Shown here one piece after another: positions 1-5,381 of a stretch of 5,381 bases of DNA. Every line of letters starts with the position of its first letter. Within the stretch, counting starts at the first letter, position 1. Both the position numbers and the translations under genes were made by a program. This DNA comes from JANYIP01 sp031394045 (GTDB lineage: Bacteria; Actinomycetota; Actinomycetes; Prado026): assembly GCA_031394045.1 (NCBI GenBank), contig JANMWN010000306.1, positions 1 through 5,381 on the forward strand. The letters run 5' to 3'. The notes below the pieces were generated by a model that was not told the origin of the DNA, ran no database searches, and saw only the letters and a list, made by a program, of their open reading frames with translations.

Positions 1-214
1 CCAGTGGACTCATCGGTGCGCGGTGCAGGCGCATCAGCTCGCGGCCGCGATCCGATCCAATGGCGACTCGATTCACTTCCAGATCGAACACGTCGCCCAA
101 CTGGGCGAGCACGGCCTCGGCTGCATCACAGAAGTGGCAGGCTGGGGCGTGGACGAGGGTCACCACGGTCACCGATCCGGATCCGCCGCTCGGGCCTGCC
201 GATATGTCGCTCAT
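1..214 (-). CDS. Glutaredoxin/thioredoxin-like protein, 3' end cut by window edge
   Basis: The minus strand reads an open frame from ATG at 214 to the left edge, giving 71 residues with no stop. After a Ser/Gly-rich start, residues 15-22 form a hydrophobic beta strand (VTVVTLVH), followed directly by the redox motif C26-H-F-C29. Residues 66-71 read APMSPL, which matches the cis-proline loop placed after the CxxC in thioredoxin-fold proteins. This is the pattern of the short glutaredoxin-like proteins common in actinobacteria, which exchange disulfides in the cytoplasm. The remaining roughly 20-30 residues should lie outside the window. The start is supported by a strong purine-rich ribosome site (AAGGAAGGA) a few bases upstream, at about 220-228. 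The gene is divergent from the copper operon. A role in keeping thiols reduced under metal stress is inferred from position only. The substrate is unknown. Confidence 0.82.
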   Translation of the reverse strand, partial: MSDISAGPSGGSGSVTVVTLVHAPACHFCDAAEAVLAQLGDVFDLEVNRVAIGSDRGRELMRLHRAPMSPL

Positions 215-381
215 GGACGATCCTTCCTTGGCGAAGCGTTCGCGTTCGCAACGACCATCGGCGAGAAGGGCGAGGGAACCGGCGGTGAAACTGTGAAGGT
301 TCGCTCAAGAATTCGGCCACGGGGCGCGGAGCTCAGGGCGTGAAAGACACTTGCCAACCGGGCGCAGGCCGGGAACTTTGG

Positions 382-413
382 ACGACCGCCCCGGGGGGGG
401 AAGGGGCGGTCGT
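382..413. repeat. Perfect 11-bp inverted repeat (strong hairpin)
   Basis: The arm ACGACCGCCCC (382-392) is repeated in reverse complement at 403-413, around a 10-base loop of eight G and two A. The transcript would form a very stable GC-rich stem on either strand. It resembles a terminator stem, but neither side is followed by a T run. In many actinobacteria terminators often lack a clear U tract, so termination remains possible. Its place between divergent genes could insulate the two units, or it could lie in the leader of the minus-strand gene. Function is not established. Confidence 0.6.
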
Positions 414-445
414 GGTCATGACAATGAGACTCGGGCCTGACTCAA

Positions 446-478
446 CTGACGAAGCACCGATGAAGGTTCGATGAAGGT
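446..478 (-). promoter_or_regulatory. 11-bp-phased direct repeats, possible response-regulator box
   Basis: Read on the minus strand, ACCTTCATCGA (478-468) is followed at once by ACCTTCATCGG (467-457), matching at 10 of 11 positions. A degenerate third unit, TGCTTCGTCAG (456-446), matches 7 of 11. An 11-bp period puts each copy on the same face of the helix and is typical of sites for OmpR/PhoB-type response regulators, which bind head-to-tail. The site could control either divergent gene. No such regulator is visible in the window, so the assignment is inference. Confidence 0.4.
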
Positions 479-574
479 CGGGAGCCGTGCCGTTCGTGTC
501 GCTGTGGCCAGACCTGCAGGCGCGGCCCGCTGGCTGCGACAGCTCCGAGACAAGTCGGATGCCGGGACCTTCGA

Positions 575-589
575 CCCTACCCGGTAGGG
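575..589. promoter_or_regulatory. CsoR-like copper operator
   Basis: The dyad CCCTACC-C-GGTAGGG is a perfect 7-bp inverted repeat around one central base, followed by GTAT to position 593. On the minus strand the stretch begins ATACCCC. Pseudo-palindromes with C and G runs flanked by TA are the known type of CsoR target. It lies about 70 bases before the first gene of the operon that encodes a CsoR, so autoregulation is expected: apo-CsoR bound here would block RNA polymerase and Cu(I) would release it. I could not place an exact -10/-35 pair, but TAGGGG or GGGTAT inside the dyad might serve as a weak -10. Confidence 0.7.
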
Positions 590-658
590 GTATCCGACGT
601 GCAGCCTAAGAGGGAAGCGCCGCCGCGCCCGTTGGCGGCCGAGAGGGAGATGGACGAG

Positions 659-937
659 ATGATGTTCTGGTACGGCGACGGTGGATGGGCATTCTGGCAG
701 GTCGCGCTCATGTCGGTCGGCATGCTCGCCTTCTGGGGCCTGCTCATCTGGGCGATCTACGCCATCGCCATGGGGAGCGGCACCCGGGCGACCCGGGACG
801 ACTCCGGACAGCCGGCACGGATCCTCGATGAGCGACTGGCCCGCGGGGAGATCGACGCCGACGAGTACGGTCGGGTGAAGGCTTTGCTCACGGTCGGCGG
901 ATCGAAGCGCCGGAGCGGCAGTGCCGGTAGGTCATGA
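659..937 (+). CDS. Small SHOCT-domain membrane protein
   Basis: The product is 92 residues from ATG at 659. An aromatic start (MMFWYGDGGWAFW) leads into one membrane span at about residues 14-38. A polar linker follows, then a SHOCT domain at about 53-77 (ARILDERLARGEIDADEYGRV), the short C-terminal helical module often found on small membrane proteins. Its biochemical role is not known. The start at 659 is chosen because the AGGGAG at 644-649 sits 9 bases upstream; in-frame ATGs at 650 and 662 are alternatives, but 650 is too close to this site. The gene is the first after the CsoR-like operator, and its stop overlaps the csoR start as ATGA, so the two are probably translationally coupled. 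Small SHOCT proteins commonly neighbour actinobacterial copper genes; involvement in copper export is inferred from this context. The last dozen residues are Arg/Ser/Gly-rich. Confidence 0.85.
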   Translation: MMFWYGDGGWAFWQVALMSVGMLAFWGLLIWAIYAIAMGSGTRATRDDSGQPARILDERLARGEIDADEYGRVKALLTVGGSKRRSGSAGRS

Positions 938-1260
938 TGGCGCCCGCGACGGTTCGCGAGGCTGCGCAGCCTCCCGCGGTGCACGGGTACAGCAACCAGC
1001 GTGAGGAGTACCGGCAGCGGTTGCGCCGGATCGAGGGCCAGGTCCGTGGGTTGCAGGTGATGGTCGATGAGAACCGCTACTGCATCGACATCCTGACGCA
1101 GATCTCGGCCGCGACACGTGCGCTGCAGGAGGTCGCTATCGGTCTGCTCGATGAGCATCTGAGGCACTGCGTCGTGGGCGCGGCCGCGACCAGTGGCGAC
1201 GAGGCGGACGCGAAGCTCGCCGAGGCGTCGGCGGCGATCGCCCGGCTCGTCCGTTCGTAG
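934..1260 (+). CDS. csoR: Copper-sensing transcriptional repressor CsoR
   Basis: This 108-residue protein belongs to the CsoR/RcnR all-helical repressor family. These lack a classic DNA-binding fold, bind operators as tetramers and let go on binding Cu(I). The core motif RLRRIEGQVRGLQ (29-41) begins helix 1. The Cu(I) ligands are all present: C50, then H75 25 residues later, then C79 four residues later, the same spacing as Cys36, His61 and Cys65 in Mycobacterium tuberculosis CsoR. Y49 precedes the first Cys, as Tyr35 does there, and E97 probably matches the second-shell Glu81. The Cys-His-Cys set favours copper over the nickel/cobalt RcnR type. The N-terminal HGY (17-19) lead-in is like streptomycete CsoRs. 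ATG at 934 overlaps the previous stop; a weak GGTAGG at 925-930 would also suit ATG 937. It should regulate its own operon through the dyad at 575-589. Confidence 0.95.
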   Translation: MMAPATVREAAQPPAVHGYSNQREEYRQRLRRIEGQVRGLQVMVDENRYCIDILTQISAATRALQEVAIGLLDEHLRHCVVGAAATSGDEADAKLAEASAAIARLVRS

Positions 1261-1292
1261 GCCAGGATCCGCCGTTTCGGTGGGTCCATCGG

Positions 1293-1316
1293 GTGACCGA
1301 CCAGATGGTCGGTCAC
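1293..1316 (+). repeat. Perfect inverted repeat between csoR and the ATPase gene
   Basis: GTGACCGACC (1293-1302) and GGTCGGTCAC (1307-1316) are perfect reverse complements around AGAT. The outer A and T of the loop can also pair as DNA, giving 11-bp arms. It fills most of the 73-base gap after the csoR stop and ends 4 bases before the AGGAG of the ATPase gene (1321-1325). There is no T run after it. It could be an mRNA stability or processing stem that sets the ratio of repressor to pump, a partial attenuator, or a second operator dyad. The sequence does not resemble the CsoR-like site at 575. Confidence 0.65.
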
Positions 1317-1333
1317 AGTGAGGAGTACTGGTC

Positions 1334-4057
<2,724 letters not shown>

Positions 4058-4089
4058 CCGCGCCGGTCTCGCCGACGGCAGTTGCCGAG

Positions 4090-4536
4090 TCAGCGCTGCA
4101 TGAGCAGACCCGCATGCAGCTGCTGGTTCACTTCCAGGACGCCGACAGCGACCACGATGACGGCCCAGCTCGCGCGGCGCGGCAGCGACACGCTCAGCCA
4201 CCGCCCGCTGACCCGCCCATACAGCCAGCGCACCAACGCGAGGCTGCAACCGGCCGCGAGCGCGAAGATACCCGGGTTGTACGCCCAGGCACGACCCCAA
4301 TGTCCCATGATCACGGCGTATGCGGCCCGCGTCCCTCCGCACAGCGGATCCATGACGCCAAATCGGTGCAGCGGCCCATGAAGGTCCACTGACGGGAGAC
4401 CAAAGGTCGCGAGGATCACGGCGAGAATGAGCGCACCCAGGGCGATCGGGGCCGCGCTTGGCCAGAGATCACGATCCGCGACCCAGACCCGAAGAAGGCG
4501 GGGCCGCAAACTAGACAACGCCGTCGTTGTCGACAT
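4090..4536 (-). CDS. DUF2752 family membrane protein
   Basis: This 148-residue protein has about three membrane spans (28-46, 89-107 and 122-139). It carries the DUF2752 signature: MDPLCGGTR (62-70), then GHWGRAWAYNPG (78-89) before the second span. The biochemical function of the family is unknown; members are small integral membrane proteins, and the conserved Cys-x-x-Thr-Arg and Tyr-Asn-Pro suggest a buried functional site. ATG at 4536 lies inside the end of the upstream 54-residue gene (26-base overlap), and no strong ribosome site precedes it, only GGGG a dozen bases away. This points to translational coupling. The gene is convergent with the copper ATPase; only 32 bases separate their stops. 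A role in copper handling is not shown. Confidence 0.85.
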   Translation of the reverse strand: MSTTTALSSLRPRLLRVWVADRDLWPSAAPIALGALILAVILATFGLPSVDLHGPLHRFGVMDPLCGGTRAAYAVIMGHWGRAWAYNPGIFALAAGCSLALVRWLYGRVSGRWLSVSLPRRASWAVIVVAVGVLEVNQQLHAGLLMQR

Positions 4537-4675
4537 CGCCCGGCCCCATCCGGGCGTCCTGCTCCGGGGGGCTAACGCTGCAGCAGTTCTGCGCCTTGAC
4601 CCTGCCGGTCAGACCGCCGATCACCATCACCAGGATGAAGGCGATGACGATCCCACCGAGCATGAAGCGGATCAT
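4511..4675 (-). CDS. 54-residue single-span protein with a Cys-Cys pair, unknown function
   Basis: ATG at 4675 follows AAGGGAG by a few bases, the best ribosome site in this part of the window. A longer frame could start at GTG 4768, but those 31 extra residues look non-coding and lack a ribosome site. The product has a hydrophobic span at about residues 4-22 (FMLGGIVIAFILVMVIGG), then TGRVKAQNCCSV with C31 and C32, then an acidic, Pro/Gly/Asp-rich tail ending DNDGVV. The positive residues R25 and K27 after the span suggest the tail faces the cytoplasm; the N-terminal R3 weakens this. It overlaps the DUF2752 gene by 26 bases, so the two form an operon. I do not recognise a named family. The vicinal Cys pair could bind a metal or act in redox, but this is only suggestive. 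Confidence 0.72.
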   Translation of the reverse strand: MIRFMLGGIVIAFILVMVIGGLTGRVKAQNCCSVSPPEQDARMGPGDVDNDGVV

Positions 4676-4725
4676 GGTTCTCCCTTCACAGCGACCTCGA
4701 GGACCCGCTCGCCGAGCCAAACGCT

Positions 4726-4760
4726 GGTCATGGACCACGATGGTCCAAGAGCCGCTGACC
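4726..4760. promoter_or_regulatory. Operator-like nested dyad upstream of the 54-residue gene
   Basis: TGGACCA (4731-4737) and TGGTCCA (4741-4747) form a perfect 7-bp inverted repeat around CGA. An outer pair GGTCA (4726-4730) and TGACC (4756-4760) is also complementary, with an unpaired segment on one side. The dyad lies about 50-85 bases before the start at 4675, where a promoter or operator for the minus-strand pair would be expected. It could equally be a hairpin ending transcription from the upstream gene; no T run is seen. Confidence 0.4.
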
Positions 4761-4768
4761 TTCAGCAC

Positions 4769-5166
4769 CCGATGACAACGAGCATCACTCCACCGGCGAG
4801 CATGACGCCAGGCGCCCGGCCGCTTGAAACTGGCCCAGCCCCAGACGAACCGCTGTGCGTCGAGAAGGCACGGTATCGCGAGCCCCCGGGCTGTCTAACA
4901 ACCCGAGCGACGCTGCGGACCATGCAGTGTCTTGGACGGGCGGGAGGGTCGCCGTCGCATCCTGGCGCTGGGCGGAGATACCGCCGCTCAGAGAACGGAG
5001 CCCTCCTAGTTGCTGACAGCGCGTGGCGCCGGCGTGCTTGTCGCCCTCGCGCCGTGGGCCTTCGCCTGAAGCACGGCCTGACACGTGCGGACGCTGGAAG
5101 AACCGACCCGTCATCCAACGAGCTGCGGTCTGTGTCAAGACCAGACCGATAGTCCAGTCCGCCCGT
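4769..5166. other. About 400 bases with no convincing gene
   Basis: Both strands were read. The long frames here (minus 5219-4785 and 5118-4762, plus 4427-5152) have mixed third-position bases, Arg/Ser-rich composition and no ribosome sites or recognisable motifs. The one coding-like hint is a short hydrophobic stretch on the minus strand, GVMLAGGVMLVVIGC, ending at a stop at 4762, which may be a remnant of a small membrane-protein gene. A perfect TTGACA (minus strand, 5138-5133) could be a -35 element, but the matching -10 (GATGAC) is poor. The base composition is less GC-rich at third positions than in the flanking genes. Confidence 0.5.
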
Positions 5167-5381
5167 TCACCGAGGTCGAGAATCCGGGCTGGTGGTGTGG
5201 TCTGGGTGTGGTTGGTCATGGTCTGTGTGGTCCTGGTGTGATCGGTCGTCGTTATTCATGCCGCTCATCATCAGGGCCATCATCGCGGTGCATCCGATCG
5301 CGACGAACAGGAAGCCGATGCCGGCTCCGCTGAGGGCGATGGCGGCAGCGATGACCAGCATCGGGATGCAGCAGGCGATCA
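5167..5381 (-). CDS. Small membrane protein with His/Asp-rich tail, 5' end cut by window edge
   Basis: The minus strand frame is open from the right edge to the TGA at 5167-5169, giving 70 complete codons. The visible part begins IACCIPMLVIAAAIALSG, a membrane span with a Cys-Cys pair, continues through IGFLFVAIGCTAMMALMM, a second hydrophobic stretch, and ends in a 30-residue tail from GMNNDDRSH to DSRPR. The tail holds five His and seven Asp in alternation (DH, DH, PH, DH), a pattern able to bind divalent metal. An in-frame ATG exists at 5361, but it has no ribosome site and would remove the Cys-Cys segment, so the true start probably lies outside or at the edge, where the split codon xTG could itself be a start. 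The function and family are not certain. Similar short two-span proteins with Met/His tails occur near metal-resistance genes. Confidence 0.7.
   Translation of the reverse strand, partial: IACCIPMLVIAAAIALSGAGIGFLFVAIGCTAMMALMMSGMNNDDRSHQDHTDHDQPHPDHTTSPDSRPR

Larger units (their letters stand above)
215..658. other. Divergent intergenic region with control elements
   Basis: This stretch of about 440 bases separates the minus-strand glutaredoxin-like gene from the plus-strand copper operon. I see no credible gene in it. The open frames at the left are antisense or run out of the neighbouring gene, and short frames near 423 and 487 lack good ribosome sites. It holds an 11-bp inverted repeat (382-413), 11-bp-phased direct repeats (446-478) and a CsoR-like dyad (575-589), each listed separately. 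It should contain at least two promoters, one in each direction, but I could not assign convincing -10/-35 pairs. Confidence 0.7.

Noticed and set aside
23..343. 106-residue plus-strand open frame
   Set aside because: It is antisense to the glutaredoxin-like gene, which has a CxxC motif, a cis-proline loop and a strong ribosome site.
372..376. GGAAC as an ECF sigma factor -35 element
   Set aside because: No matching -10 (GTT-type) is found 16-18 bases downstream; that space is the GC stem and G run.
487..609. Short plus-strand frame from GTG near 487
   Set aside because: It runs through the CsoR-like operator and ends just after it, with no recognisable protein features.
4071..4091. Small hairpin between the convergent ATPase and DUF2752 stops as a bidirectional terminator
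   Set aside because: Only 5 bp (CGGCA/TGCCG) with a 2-base loop and no T run. It is too weak to list as a terminator, though one is expected nearby.
4427..5152. 241-residue plus-strand open frame
   Set aside because: Its first part is antisense to the DUF2752 and 54-residue genes, which have motifs and ribosome sites. The rest is Arg/Pro-rich without recognisable motifs. It is a high-GC shadow frame.
4785..5219. 144-residue minus-strand open frame starting in the His-rich tail region
   Set aside because: Its start overlaps 53 bases of a better supported gene in another frame, it has no good ribosome site, and third codon positions are far less GC-rich than in real genes here.

Overview
The window is GC-rich, and its genes mostly carry G or C at the third codon position. 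CsoR resembles the streptomycete type, with a His-Gly-Tyr lead-in before the helical core. These points suggest a high-GC actinobacterium. I cannot name the genus. Most of the window is a copper-handling locus.

Layout: (1) Positions 1-214, minus strand: the 5' part of a small glutaredoxin/thioredoxin-like protein with a CxxC motif, running off the left edge. (2) 215-658: a long divergent intergenic region. It holds a perfect 11-bp inverted repeat, a set of 11-bp-phased direct repeats, and just before the plus-strand operon a dyad that looks like a CsoR operator. (3) 659-4057, plus strand: a three-gene operon of a small SHOCT-domain membrane protein, a CsoR copper-sensing repressor (ATGA overlap with the previous gene) and a 907-residue Cu(I)-exporting P1B-1 ATPase. 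The ATPase has an N-terminal membrane-anchored cupredoxin domain and a C-terminal YHS domain, and no HMA domains. A perfect hairpin lies between csoR and the ATPase gene. (4) 4090-4675, minus strand and convergent: a DUF2752 membrane protein preceded by an overlapping 54-residue single-span protein with a Cys-Cys pair. (5) 4676-5166: about 490 bases with no convincing gene, containing one operator-like dyad. (6) 5167-5381, minus strand: the 3' part of a small membrane protein with a His/Asp-rich tail, whose start lies beyond the right edge.

Likely working model: CsoR represses the operon through the dyad at 575-589 and releases it when Cu(I) binds Cys50, His75 and Cys79. The ATPase then exports Cu(I), with its cupredoxin and YHS modules standing in for the usual HMA metal-binding domains. 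The flanking thiol-redox protein and the Cys- and His-rich small membrane proteins may also serve metal or redox stress, but that is inferred from neighbourhood only. The least conventional item is the domain architecture and topology of the ATPase.
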